DNA of 64,000 bases from JBHJGS01 sp050331575 (GCA_050331575.1 JBHJGS010000024.1:1-64000); one strand, 5' to 3'. Numbered from the stretch's first letter, positions 8,463 to 17,119 are shown. Numbers and translations are program-made. The notes: generated by a model not told the origin, from the letters alone.

Positions 8463-8539
8463 ATTTGACCGCATTTGTCAAGTTTTAGGTACAGCTGCGC
8501 AAATGCTTGGCATCGCTTTGACCGCGGACATGCTTTTAT

Positions 8540-8739
8540 CATCCCCGAAGCGAGCAAGCCTGGAGCCGGCGTCCCCAACCCAGCCGCGCAGTCGGTTCCA
8601 GCCGCCGCTTCCGACCTGAGGGGGCGTCATCCTTCCCTCCTCGGGGCCAATATGGCCCGCTGGACGCCTGCCTCACGCACCCCTGCCCTTGACGGGGCGC
8701 TTTGCCGGACCGGTTGTCCCTCACCGGTCCGGCATTTTT
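8540..8739 (+). ncRNA. Candidate structured small RNA ending in a strong terminator
   Basis: Between the anchored protein (ends 8462) and ccmB (ends 8749, minus strand) there are 286 bases with no credible ORF. The last 37 bases are a textbook intrinsic terminator, 240 bases beyond the upstream stop codon. Inside the stretch several arms can pair: GGCGTCC (about 8569) with GGACGCC (about 8662), GTCGG with CCGAC (about 8591-8615), and a GGGCC/GGCCC hairpin (about 8644-8657). I compared it with remembered features of tmRNA, SRP RNA, RNase P RNA and 6S RNA and saw no diagnostic motif. The alternative is a long 3' UTR. The 5' end is a guess. Confidence 0.3.
8703..8739 (+). terminator. Intrinsic (rho-independent) terminator
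   Basis: TGCCGGACCGGT (8703-8714) pairs perfectly with ACCGGTCCGGCA (8723-8734) around an 8-base loop, followed at once by TTTTT (8735-8739). This is the cleanest intrinsic terminator in the window and acts on plus-strand transcripts. Confidence 0.85.
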
Positions 8740-8748
8740 CTGTGCCGC

Positions 8749-9399
8749 TTACTCCACAGCCAAGCGGAGCGCCCCGGCAGCCGCCGGCGGTGCCACCAAC
8801 ACGGTGGCAATGCTGCCGGCGGTCAGGAAATACAGCCCTTCCGCGGGGCTGCCGCCTTCGGCCTGGCGCGCCACGGCGCCGATTGCGAACAAGAACAGCG
8901 GCAGCAACAAAGGCAGCAACAAGACCGGGGCTAGCACGGCCCCGCGCCGCGCGCTCAACGCCAGGGCCGCGCCCAGCACCGCCAGCGCAGACACCGCCGG
9001 GCTGCCGATCACCAGGCTCAGCGCCAGCGTCGCCAGCAGGTCCAGCGGCAGCGCCAGAAACAGCGAGGTCAGCGGCAGCAGCAGCATCAACGGCACCAGC
9101 GTGGTCAGCCAATGCACCACCAGCTTGACCAGGGCCACCGGCATCGATCCGAGCTCCAGGATCAGCAGATCCAGAGTGCCGTCGCGGGCATCGGGCTCGA
9201 TCAGCCGTTCCAGGCTCAACAACGCGCTCAGCAACAAGGTGACCCAGAGGATGCTCGGCGCCAGCTGTGCCGCCGCCGCCGGATCCGGCGCCAATCCAAC
9301 GCCAAACAGGCTGAGCACGATGGCCGCGAAGATCAGCGGCAGGACCGCCCCGCCGCCCAACGCCAGGCGCACATCCTGTGACAGCAGCGCGCCGATCAT
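8749..9399 (-). CDS. ccmB: Heme exporter CcmB (cytochrome c maturation)
   Basis: A 216-residue integral membrane protein, the permease subunit of the CcmAB ABC complex that drives release of holo-CcmE during cytochrome c maturation. The family start is seen in LLSQDVRLAL. It then has about six hydrophobic helices and the conserved segment LIEPDARDGTLDLL, close to the CcmB hallmark DGTLEQL. The ATG at 9399 overlaps the ccmA stop by four bases (ATGA), which fixes the start; the much longer open frame upstream is a ccmA shadow. ccmC and ccmE-I are not adjacent. Confidence 0.9.
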   Translation of the reverse strand: MIGALLSQDVRLALGGGAVLPLIFAAIVLSLFGVGLAPDPAAAAQLAPSILWVTLLLSALLSLERLIEPDARDGTLDLLILELGSMPVALVKLVVHWLTTLVPLMLLLPLTSLFLALPLDLLATLALSLVIGSPAVSALAVLGAALALSARRGAVLAPVLLLPLLLPLFLFAIGAVARQAEGGSPAEGLYFLTAGSIATVLVAPPAAAGALRLAVE

Positions 9400-10013
9400 G
9401 AGCCCAAGCCCAGCTGCGAAGTAGCACCAGCCAGCGGGGTGTGGCTGACCACCAACGCCCGTCCACCCAAGGCCAGATGCTCGTCGAGCAGCGCATCGAC
9501 CAGCGACGCACCGGCGGCGTCGAGGGCCGTTGCCGGCTCGTCCAGCAGCCAAATCGGCCGCGGCGCCAGAAGCAGGCGCGCCAGGGCCAGCCGCCGCTGC
9601 TGTCCCGCTGAGAAGGTCCGGATCGGTCGGTCCGCCGCGACCGCCAGGCCGAGCCGGGCCAGCGCCGCATCCTGCTCTGCGACAGACACGTTCCAGGCGC
9701 GGGCGAAAAGGCCCAATTGTTGGCGGCCGGTCAAGGCGGGCTTTGCGGCATTGAGATGGCCGACATAGTGCAGCTGCTCCGCCCACCATCGCCGCTCCGC
9801 CAGCACATCCGCATCGTCGAGGCGGATATGGCCAGACGCCGGCGGCAGCAGACCGGCCAGCACGCGCAAGAGCGAGGATTTGCCGGTGCCGTTGGGGCCA
9901 CGCACCCAGATACGCTCACCAGCGGCGAGGGTGAAACTGATCTGCTTGAACAGCAGGCGGCCGCCCCGCCGGCAGGCCAGGGCATCAACCGCCAGATCGG
10001 GAAGGTCCTGCAT
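9396..10013 (-). CDS. ccmA: Heme exporter ATP-binding protein CcmA
   Basis: A 205-residue ABC ATPase, partner of CcmB in cytochrome c maturation at the inner membrane. It has Walker A GPNGTGKSS, the signature FSAGQQRR, Walker B IWLLDEP and the switch histidine in VVSHTPL. The length is typical of CcmA, which is short for an ABC ATPase. I chose the ATG at 10013 (MQDLPDLAV) because the ABC fold begins right after it. It precedes ccmB with a 4-base overlap and lies 49 bases after the MFS exporter gene on the same strand. Confidence 0.92.
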   Translation of the reverse strand: MQDLPDLAVDALACRRGGRLLFKQISFTLAAGERIWVRGPNGTGKSSLLRVLAGLLPPASGHIRLDDADVLAERRWWAEQLHYVGHLNAAKPALTGRQQLGLFARAWNVSVAEQDAALARLGLAVAADRPIRTFSAGQQRRLALARLLLAPRPIWLLDEPATALDAAGASLVDALLDEHLALGGRALVVSHTPLAGATSQLGLGS

Positions 10014-10062
10014 CGCCGCCGAGCTTAGACCGCGAATGGCGTGGAAGGGCAAGGCCGCAGCA

Positions 10063-11277
10063 CTAGGATCGCTGCATCAGCGGTTGGCGCAGCTGCGTCA
10101 CGCACCAGGCCACGGCGATCAGGCCGATGCCGGCGACGGCCAGATAAGGGGCATCCGGGCTCACGCCGATCAGCAGCGCGCCGCCCAGCGGCGGCCCGAA
10201 CACCCGGCCCAGGGCTGCCATGCCGTTGGACAGACCCAGCCCGGCCCCTTGGGCGTCGGCGGCGGTGCGCTTGGATTGCAGCGAGTTCAGCAGCGGATAG
10301 CTGAGCGTTTGGCCGCCGATGATAGCGCTGAACGCCAGCACGATCAGCACGGCCTGGTCACTGGCCACAAGCGCAAGGCAGCCTGCGATCATGACCAGTT
10401 GGGCAGCCAGGAAGGCGCGCACCTCGCCCAACGCGCGCACCAACGGATCCACCGCCACACCTTGCAGCACCGCCACGACAATCCCCTGCACCATCATCAT
10501 CAGGCCGACATCGCGCTGGTCCCAGCTGAGCACCCGGTCCGCCCAGAAGCCGATGATGGCAAAGGCCGCAGACTGCGCCAGATTGGCGATGAAGAACATC
10601 GCCAGCAGCTGCCGCTTATCCCAACTGTCGAACAGTCTCACCGGTGCCGTGCTGGCGCCGGGCACGCGGCTGACCGGCGGGCGGGTTTCCTCCAGCGTGA
10701 TGAAGGCGAGAATGGCCGCGGCAAGCGACAAGCCGGCGGCGAGCAGAAACGGCGCGGCGAAATTGGCGTCCGGCCCGCTGCCGGCGATCAGGCCGCCCAG
10801 GCCGGGGCCAATGGCAAAGCCCAGACCAAAAGCCGCGCCGATCTGGCCCATCGCTTTGGCGCGCCCGCCGGTGCCGGTTATGTCCGCCATGCCGGCCATG
10901 ACCACGCCGATATTGCCGGCCATCGCGCCGGACCAGGCGCGCGCGGCATAAAGCCAGAACAAGGACGGCGCCAGTGCCACGGCGATATAGCCCAAGGTCG
11001 CGCCGAGCAGGGTCAGCAGCAGCGTCGGGCGGCGGCCGATGCGGTCGGACACACGCCCCCAGATCGGGCCGGACAGAAACGCCATCAAGGAATAGATCGA
11101 CACCAGCATCGCGCCTTCCACCGGGCTGGCGCCGAATTTCAGGGATAGAAACGGCAGCACCGGAAAGATCATGGCGAAGCCGATCAGATCGATCAGCACC
11201 GTGATCAGCAGCACGGGACGCGGATTGAACCGACGACGGGGCGGGTCGGACAGCAAGGCCTTGGCGCGCTTCACCAT
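10063..11277 (-). CDS. MFS transporter, TetA/TCR-like drug:H+ antiporter
   Basis: A 404-residue, 12-helix major facilitator protein. The loop between helices 2 and 3 carries motif A (GRVSDRIGRRP), and helix 1 has the TCR-like ITVLIDLIGFAMIFPVLP. Helix 5 has FGLGFAIGPGLGG, the antiporter motif C region. The length and these motifs match the TetA/Bcr group of drug-proton antiporters. It lies 31 bases after phaR on the same strand, possibly co-transcribed. No TetR-type repressor is adjacent. The substrate is unknown. Confidence 0.85.
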   Translation of the reverse strand: MVKRAKALLSDPPRRRFNPRPVLLITVLIDLIGFAMIFPVLPFLSLKFGASPVEGAMLVSIYSLMAFLSGPIWGRVSDRIGRRPTLLLTLLGATLGYIAVALAPSLFWLYAARAWSGAMAGNIGVVMAGMADITGTGGRAKAMGQIGAAFGLGFAIGPGLGGLIAGSGPDANFAAPFLLAAGLSLAAAILAFITLEETRPPVSRVPGASTAPVRLFDSWDKRQLLAMFFIANLAQSAAFAIIGFWADRVLSWDQRDVGLMMMVQGIVVAVLQGVAVDPLVRALGEVRAFLAAQLVMIAGCLALVASDQAVLIVLAFSAIIGGQTLSYPLLNSLQSKRTAADAQGAGLGLSNGMAALGRVFGPPLGGALLIGVSPDAPYLAVAGIGLIAVAWCVTQLRQPLMQRS

Positions 11278-11308
11278 GGCGCCGGGATCGGATGCCGATC
11301 TTGGCGGG

Positions 11309-11866
11309 TCATTCTTTGCCCTTGGCGCTCATGCGGTCCAGGCGGGCCTGCATCTCGCCCAATTGCCGTTCCAATTCGTTGATGCGTTGAGACTCGTCCC
11401 GCGTGGCGGGCTTGTCGCCGTGGAACGGGGTGAACATGGCCATGCCCTTTTCCATCAGGGCCATATTCTGGCGCACCATCTCATCAAATCCGCCTAAGCC
11501 CATGGAGCTTTGCATGGCTTCGCGAAACTGTTCCTGATTGCGCAAAAACGCCTGCATGCTGGTCTGCAGATAAGACGGCACCATGGCTTGCAGGCCATCG
11601 CCGTACAGGCTGATCAGATCACGCAGAAACGGCACCGGCAAAAGGGTGTGGCCTTTGCTTTCCTGTTCGAAGATGATCTGGGTCAGCACCGAGCGGGTGA
11701 TGTCCTCGCCGGATTTGGCATCGCGAACGATGAAGTCGCGGCCTTGGCGCACCAACTCGGCCAAATTGTCGAGCGTGACATAGCTGGAAGATTCGGTATT
11801 GTAGAGGCGGCGGTTGGCGTATTTCTTGATGATGACCGGTTCGGACATGTCGGGCTTGGCAGCCAT
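11309..11866 (-). CDS. phaR: Polyhydroxyalkanoate synthesis repressor PhaR
   Basis: A 185-residue DNA- and PHB-binding repressor. The N-terminal PHB/PHA accumulation regulator domain is unmistakable: IIKKYANRRLYNTESSSYVT, then DNLAELVRQGRDF and DAKSGEDITRSVLTQIIFEQE. It is followed by the GHTLLPVPFLRDLI segment and a C-terminal coiled coil. The ATG at 11866 has GGAAGGA 8 bases upstream; an open frame running on to 13231 is only antisense to the PhaC-like gene. It is divergent from the PhaC-like gene, with palindromic TGC-rich sites in between. PhaR represses phasin and its own gene until PHB granules titrate it. Confidence 0.93.
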   Translation of the reverse strand: MAAKPDMSEPVIIKKYANRRLYNTESSSYVTLDNLAELVRQGRDFIVRDAKSGEDITRSVLTQIIFEQESKGHTLLPVPFLRDLISLYGDGLQAMVPSYLQTSMQAFLRNQEQFREAMQSSMGLGGFDEMVRQNMALMEKGMAMFTPFHGDKPATRDESQRINELERQLGEMQARLDRMSAKGKE

Positions 11867-11892
11867 GGCGCGGTCCTTCCCAAAGCGCTCAG

Positions 11893-11936
11893 ATGCTGCG
11901 CGATTGTTGCGCAGCATGATCCGTTCTGCAATGCAA
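11893..11936. promoter_or_regulatory. Putative PhaR operator (TGC-rich palindromes)
   Basis: ATGCTGCGC (11893-11901) is mirrored by GCGCAGCAT (11909-11917), a perfect 9-base inverted repeat with a 7-base spacer. A second site, CTGC-AAT-GCAA (11926-11936), is one base away from the CTGC-N3-GCAG pattern described for Paracoccus PhaR. Both lie 27-70 bases upstream of the phaR start, between phaR and the PhaC-like gene. Autoregulation by PhaR is the natural inference. Confidence 0.5.
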
Positions 11937-11979
11937 AACTGGGGCGATCCTGGGCGCCTTTCCCTGCTGGAGATCGGCC

Positions 11980-12099
11980 ATGGCGGCTGAGGATGCCAAG
12001 ACCCTGGCAGCGGCGTTCGCAGCCCTGTGGCGCAAGAATCTGGTGCTGTTGACCGTGGACCCGCCGCGTCGTGACCCCGCCGCCGATGACCGGTCATGA
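11980..12099 (+). CDS. Possible 39-residue leader ORF before the PhaC-like gene
   Basis: An ATG at 11980 preceded by GGAG opens a 39-codon frame (starts MAAEDAKTLAAAFAALWRKN) ending in TGA at 12097-12099. It overlaps the start of the PhaC-like gene, which has no Shine-Dalgarno sequence of its own. Translational coupling would explain that arrangement. The N-terminal half is amphipathic and the C-terminal half charged and disordered. No family was recognised, and chance in GC-rich DNA is a real alternative. Confidence 0.3.
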   Translation: MAAEDAKTLAAAFAALWRKNLVLLTVDPPRRDPAADDRS

Positions 12100-13255
12100 C
12101 CTGCGCCCCTTGCCGGTGCATCTGACCCAGGTGCTGGCCGCCACCCAGGGCAGCCTGGCCGCCCTGTTCAACCCCGATCCGCACATCTGGCACGCCGGCC
12201 TGCAGGACGAGGCGGCGGATTTGTCGCGGCGCATTCTGGCCGCCGGTCGGGTCACGGTGGCCAATCATCTCGCACAGCAGCTGGTCCATGAGATGGAGGG
12301 CTTTGCCGCCGGCCTGCGCCGCTACCGCGCGCACCCCTGGCACCATCGGCCCAGCCCGCATGAGGTCGTCCACCAGATCGGCAGCGTGCGGTTGCGCCGC
12401 TATGGCAGCGGCCCGCCGGTGCTGCTGATCCCGTCGCTGGTCAACGGGTCTGAAGTGCTGGATCTGTTGCCGGACCGATCCTGCGTGCGGGCCCTGATGG
12501 CGGCCGGCTTGGGCGTGGCGAGCATCGATTGGGGCACGCCGGGAGCACAGGAATGCGCGCTGTCGGTGGACGCCTATGTCACCGAGCGGCTGATCCCGCT
12601 GATCGAGCGGCTGGCGGAGCGCGCCGGCCGCCCGGTGGCGTTGACCGGCTATTGCATGGGCGGGCTGCTGGCCCTGGCCGCGGCATGTCTGCGCCCGGAT
12701 TTGGTCTCCGCCCTGGCGCTGTTGGCGATGCCGTGGGAGTTTGCCGCCGCCGGGCCGCTGCGCTGGCTTAGCCGCACCATCACCAGCCCGGGGGATACTC
12801 AGCCGGTGGCCGCGGAGCGGGTTCAGGCCCTGTTTGTCTCGCTCGATCCCACCTTGACGCTGAGGAAATTCATCCGCTTCGGGCAGCTGGAGGAGGGCGA
12901 TCCGGAGATGGAGCGCTTCGTGGCCGTGGAGGCCTGGTCGAACGAGGGCCCGCCCCTGGCCGCCCCGGCCGCCGCCCAGGTCGCCGATCAGTGGTATCGG
13001 GACAATGTGCCCGGCCGCGGCCTTTGGCAGATCGCCGGAACCCGCATCGAGCCCGCCGCGGTGGCCCGGCCGCGGCTGTTCGCCTTGCCGGCCAATGACC
13101 GAATCGTGCCGCTGCCCTGTGCCGAGCCGGCGGTGGTGGCGCAGGCGGCCGTGCTGCGGCCTGAAGCCGGCCATGTCGGCATGATGGTGGGACGCCGCGC
13201 GCAGGCCCAACTGTTCACGCCGCTGGCGCAATGGCTGCTGGACTCACCGGGCTGA
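12086..13255 (+). CDS. Short PhaC-like polyhydroxyalkanoate synthase / alpha-beta hydrolase
   Basis: A 389-residue alpha/beta hydrolase of the PHA synthase superfamily. The nucleophile motif is GYCMGG with Cys190, as in PhaC, rather than a Ser lipase box. The likely Asp is D338 (LPANDRIVP) and the His is H363 (EAGHVGMM). True class I PhaC is near 590 residues; class III PhaC is near 355 but needs PhaE, which is not seen here. This length class occurs in alphaproteobacteria as 'PhaC-like' proteins of unsure activity. The start is uncertain: ATG 12086 or GTG 12071, neither with a good ribosome site. phaA follows 80 bases on. Confidence 0.8.
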   Translation: MTGHDLRPLPVHLTQVLAATQGSLAALFNPDPHIWHAGLQDEAADLSRRILAAGRVTVANHLAQQLVHEMEGFAAGLRRYRAHPWHHRPSPHEVVHQIGSVRLRRYGSGPPVLLIPSLVNGSEVLDLLPDRSCVRALMAAGLGVASIDWGTPGAQECALSVDAYVTERLIPLIERLAERAGRPVALTGYCMGGLLALAAACLRPDLVSALALLAMPWEFAAAGPLRWLSRTITSPGDTQPVAAERVQALFVSLDPTLTLRKFIRFGQLEEGDPEMERFVAVEAWSNEGPPLAAPAAAQVADQWYRDNVPGRGLWQIAGTRIEPAAVARPRLFALPANDRIVPLPCAEPAVVAQAAVLRPEAGHVGMMVGRRAQAQLFTPLAQWLLDSPG

Positions 13256-13335
13256 TGCACTAGACTGCGCGGCGTCATTTGAGAAGGCCGCCGGCGCCAC
13301 GGCGGCCGATCCGCCGTCTTTGGGAGCCATCCGTC

Positions 13336-14511
13336 ATGACCGAGGTCGCCATCGTCGCCGCCGCCCGCACGCCCGTGGGCAGCTTCATGGGGGCATTATC
13401 CAGCCTGCCCGCCCACGGCCTGGGCGAGATCGTCATCCGCGAGGCTCTGTCGCGCGCCGGCGTCGCCGCGGAAGAGGTGTCCGAGACGATCATGGGTCAG
13501 GTGCTGACCGCCGCCCAGGGCCAGAACCCGGCGCGTCAGGCCAGCATCAATGCCGGCATTCCCAAAGAATCGCCCGCCTTCACCATCAATCAGGTGTGCG
13601 GATCCGGCCTGCGCTCGGTTGCCCTGGGTTTCCAGGCGATCCGCAATGGCGACAGCCGCATCGTCGTGGCCGGCGGCCAGGAAAGCATGTCGCTGGCGCC
13701 GCACGCCTCGCCGCTGCGCGCGGGCCAGAAGATGGGCGATGTCGGCCTGGTCGACACCATGATCAAGGACGGCCTGTGGGACGCCTTTAATGGCTATCAT
13801 ATGGGCAGCACGGCGGAGAATATCGCCCAGCGCTGGCAGCTGACCCGTAACGAGCAGGACCAATTCGCCGTGGCCTCGCAGAACAAGGCCGAAGCCGCCC
13901 AAAAGGCCGGCCGGTTTAAGGAGGAAATCGTGCCGGTCACGGTCAAGCACCGCAAAGGCGAAACCGTGGTGGACGAAGATGAATATATCCGCCACGGCGT
14001 CACCATCGACGGCATCTCCGGCCTTCGCCCGGCCTTTGCCAAGGACGGCACGGTCACCGCCGCCAATGCCTCCGGCCTGAACGACGGCGCCGCCGCGGTT
14101 GTGCTGATGTCGGCGGAGGAGGCTGACAAGCGCGGGCTGAAGCCGCTGGCCCGGATCAAGACCTGGGCGCAGGCCGGCGTCGATCCCGCCGTGATGGGCA
14201 CCGGCCCGATCCCGGCGACCCGGGCGCTGTTGGAGAAGGCTGGCTGGTCGGTCGGCGATCTGGACCTGATCGAGGCCAATGAGGCGTTCGCTGCCCAGAC
14301 CTGCGCGGTCAATAAGGATCTCGGCTGGGATACCGACAAGGTCAATGTCAATGGCGGCGCCATTGCGATCGGCCATCCGATCGGCGCGTCGGGCTGCCGC
14401 ATTCTGACCACGCTCTTGTTCGAGATGCAGCGGCGCGACGCCAAGAAGGGCATGGCAACCCTGTGCATCGGCGGCGGCATGGGCATCGCCCTGGCTGTCG
14501 ACCGCGACTGA
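13336..14511 (+). CDS. phaA: Acetyl-CoA acetyltransferase (PHB pathway thiolase)
   Basis: A 391-residue thiolase that condenses two acetyl-CoA to acetoacetyl-CoA. Catalytic residues are visible: the nucleophilic Cys88 in NQVCGSGLRS, the histidine in AIAIGHPIGASG, and the second cysteine in LCIGGGMGIA. GGGAG precedes the ATG at 13336. Position between the PhaC-like gene and phaB, on the same strand, identifies it as the PHB-forming thiolase rather than the fatty-acid oxidation enzyme. Confidence 0.95.
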   Translation: MTEVAIVAAARTPVGSFMGALSSLPAHGLGEIVIREALSRAGVAAEEVSETIMGQVLTAAQGQNPARQASINAGIPKESPAFTINQVCGSGLRSVALGFQAIRNGDSRIVVAGGQESMSLAPHASPLRAGQKMGDVGLVDTMIKDGLWDAFNGYHMGSTAENIAQRWQLTRNEQDQFAVASQNKAEAAQKAGRFKEEIVPVTVKHRKGETVVDEDEYIRHGVTIDGISGLRPAFAKDGTVTAANASGLNDGAAAVVLMSAEEADKRGLKPLARIKTWAQAGVDPAVMGTGPIPATRALLEKAGWSVGDLDLIEANEAFAAQTCAVNKDLGWDTDKVNVNGGAIAIGHPIGASGCRILTTLLFEMQRRDAKKGMATLCIGGGMGIALAVDRD

Positions 14512-14547
14512 CACCCACAATAAGCATTCGTTTGGGAGGAGACTGAG

Positions 14548-15273
14548 ATGAGCAACCGCGTCGCCATCGTGACCGGCGGCACCCGCGGCATCGGCGGGGC
14601 CATTTCCATCGCTTTGAAACAGGCGGACGTCCGGGTCGCTGCCACCTATGCCGGCAATGACGATGCCGCGCGCGCGTTCAGCGACGAAACCGGCATTCCG
14701 ACCTACAAGTTCGACGTCGCCGAGTATGAGGCCTGCACCGGCGCGGTGGCGCAGATTGAAAAGGATTTGGGCCCGGTGGAGATCCTGGTCAACAATGCCG
14801 GCATCACCTGGGATGCGCCGTTTCACAAGATGGCTCCGGAGGCCTGGACGAAGGTGATCGAGACGGACCTGACCTCGGCCTACAATATGACCCATGCGGT
14901 CTGGTCGGGCATGCGCGATCGTGGCTTTGGCCGGATCGTCAACATCAGTTCGATCAATGGCCAAAAAGGCCAGTTCACCCAGGCCAATTATTCCGCCGCC
15001 AAGGCCGGCCTGATGGGCTTTACCAAGGCGCTGGCAGCCGAAGGCGCGCGCAAGGGCATCACCGTCAACACCATCTGTCCAGGCTATATCGACACCGACA
15101 TGATGAAGGCGGTGAAGGACGAGGTGCTGCAGGGCATCATCGCACAAATTCCGGTGGGTCGACTGGGCCGGGCGGAGGAAGTCGCCCGCGGGGTCTTGTT
15201 CCTGGTCGATGATGATGCCGGGTTTGTGACGGGTTCTACAGTTTCCATTAATGGCGGCCAACATATGTATTGA
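14548..15273 (+). CDS. phaB: Acetoacetyl-CoA reductase PhaB
   Basis: A 241-residue NADPH-dependent short-chain reductase making (R)-3-hydroxybutyryl-CoA for PHB. It shows the cofactor motif TGGTRGIGGAI, NNAGIT, the catalytic Ser in NISSINGQKGQ and the Tyr-x3-Lys in YSAAKAG. The NGQKGQFGQTNYSAAK-like stretch typical of PhaB is nearly intact (NGQKGQFTQANYSAAK). GGGAGGAG precedes the ATG at 14548. It follows phaA by 36 bases and is surely in the same operon. Confidence 0.95.
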   Translation: MSNRVAIVTGGTRGIGGAISIALKQADVRVAATYAGNDDAARAFSDETGIPTYKFDVAEYEACTGAVAQIEKDLGPVEILVNNAGITWDAPFHKMAPEAWTKVIETDLTSAYNMTHAVWSGMRDRGFGRIVNISSINGQKGQFTQANYSAAKAGLMGFTKALAAEGARKGITVNTICPGYIDTDMMKAVKDEVLQGIIAQIPVGRLGRAEEVARGVLFLVDDDAGFVTGSTVSINGGQHMY

Positions 15274-15346
15274 TTGCGGAAGGCCGCTTTAAGACGCACG
15301 ATTCTGGCCTTCTTCGCAACTTTGGCTTTGGCAGAAGAGGGCAGAC

Positions 15347-17051
15347 ATGCTGCGCAAACTGAAAAGCGTGCGCGGACGGTTGAATGCGCTGGCCGCGTTA
15401 ATCCTGCTGTTCACCGTGATCGCCTTGATCGGCGTACAGCAGTTGAAGGATGGCGGCATTCTGCACCGCCTGAACTATGAATTGCTGCGCGACATCAGCG
15501 CGGTGAAGCAGGATCTGCTGATGGCCCGCGCCGGCACGTCCGCGCTGGACTTGCCAGGCCTTCGGTCGCGCTTGGGCGAGATCTCAGCGGCCGGCCGGTC
15601 GTGCGGCAATCTTACCGAAGGCGCGTTTGCAGGCCTGTTGCTAGGCCTGGCCGGTGCCTCGGACATTCCAGCGGCATGCCAGGCAATCGAGAAGGAAGGC
15701 CGTGGCGCTATGACCAGCATCGATCGGGGCGGTCTGTCCGGCGATGCCGCGGCAATGGCCGACCGCATTGGCCCCAATGTCGAACGGATCTATACGGCGA
15801 TCCGTCGCTTGGACCGGCCGGTCGATGCTTTGAACAGCTTCATTGTGATTTCAGGATTTTCGCTGATTTGGCTGTTTGGCCTGCTTGCCGCCGGTGTCGG
15901 CTTCTATACCGCCCGGTCCCTCTCAAAGCCGTTGCAGCGCCTGAATTCTGTCACCGAAGCCTTCTCCGAAAACCGCTACGAAGTGAGCGTGCCCGACCAG
16001 CATCGGCAAGACGAGATCGGCCGCTTCGCGCGGCCTGCAACGCTTCAAGGAAGCGGTGTCGGAACGTCGGCGCCTGGCCGCGGAAGCCCAGGCTCAGGCG
16101 GCAGAGTCCCAGCGCCTGGAAGCGGAGGCTGAGAGCGTGCAGCGAGACAAGGAGGCGCTCGCGCGCCAATCCGAACAGGCGCGCCTGGCCGAGACCCAGG
16201 CGCGCACGCACCGGCTGGCCACCTTGATCGCGGAATTCGATGCCCGGGTGGCCGACGCGCTGACCACCGTGGGCCAGGCCATGGAGGGGCTGACCGCCAC
16301 GGCCTCGTCGCTCGATCAGGCCGCAGACATCACCAGGTCCACCACCGGCCGGGCGGCCGAGACCAGCCAGGCCAGTGCCGCAAAGGTGGCCACCGTGGCC
16401 GATGCTGCCGGCCGCCTGTCGGACAGCATCCGAGAGATCACCGGCCGACAGCGCGCCGCTGATGAGGCCTTCGGCGGGGCGGCCGGGCGCGCGGACGAGG
16501 CGCTAGGGGCTGTCGGCCAGTTTGTCGAAGGCACCCGGCGGATCGGCGAGGTGACGCTGCTGATCAGCGAGATCGCCGAGCAGACCAATCTGTTGGCGCT
16601 AAATGCCACGATCGAGGCGGCCCGCGCCGGCGAGGCGGGCAAGGGCTTTGCCGTGGTTGCCTCTGAGGTGAAGTCATTGGCCAAACAGTCCGCAGACGCC
16701 ACCGCCAAGATCGATGCGATGATCGCCGATCTGCGCGCGGCAAGTGACCGGACCGCTCAGGCGGTGCAGGCGATCGCGCAGACCTTGGGCGATGTGCGCG
16801 CCCTGTCCGGCGAGACGGTTGCGGCAATGCAAGGTCAGTCCGATGAGACCGGGCAGATCCTGACGGCGGTGCGGGAGGCCTCCGACAATAGCCGGGAGGT
16901 GAAGACCGATCTGGACCAGGTTGTCGACCAGACCAAGGCGGTGCAACACGAAGTGGCGGCCATGCGCCAGGCGGTCACGGCAATGCAGGGACATCATGAG
17001 GGCCTCAATTCGGCCATTGCAGCCTTTCTCGGCGAGGTGAAGGCCGTTTGA
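15347..17051 (+). pseudogene. Methyl-accepting chemotaxis protein with a one-base frameshift
   Basis: Frame one (from ATG 15347) gives an N-terminal transmembrane helix (about residues 12-28), a periplasmic helical domain of about 130 residues, a second transmembrane helix (about 165-185) and a HAMP domain (SKPLQRLNSVTEAFSENRYE). It then loses sense after QDEIGRFAR. The frame one base over continues exactly where expected: GLQRFKEAVSERRRLAAEA, a coiled coil, and a full signalling domain with the hairpin ISEIAEQTNLLALNATIEAA ending at 17051. A single missing base near 16030-16032 would restore a protein of about 568 residues. It is either a real null mutation or a sequencing error. It follows phaB by 73 bases; no che genes are nearby. 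Confidence 0.85.
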
Positions 17052-17119
17052 CGCGGCCTTATTGCCGCGCGCGAGCGTTCCTGCCTATCGTGCGGCTCGT
17101 CAAATGACAGGAGGGCGCG

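Noticed and set aside
8463..8740. tmRNA, SRP RNA, RNase P RNA or 6S RNA in the gap before the terminator
   Set aside because: None of the diagnostic motifs I know (tag codons, GGAAG tetraloop region, GAGGAAAGTC, 6S bubble) was seen, so only an unnamed RNA is proposed.
8627..9670. 347-codon minus-strand frame through ccmAB
   Set aside because: It is out of frame with ccmA and ccmB, which are conserved and coupled by an ATGA overlap.
11309..13231. 640-codon minus-strand open frame spanning phaR and the region antisense to the PhaC-like gene
   Set aside because: Only the last 185 codons (phaR) match a family. The upstream part is repetitive Arg/Gln/His-rich antisense of a conserved gene, typical of GC-rich DNA.
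13396..15264. 622-codon minus-strand open frame opposite phaA and phaB
   Set aside because: It is antisense to two clearly conserved genes and has low-complexity composition with no motif.
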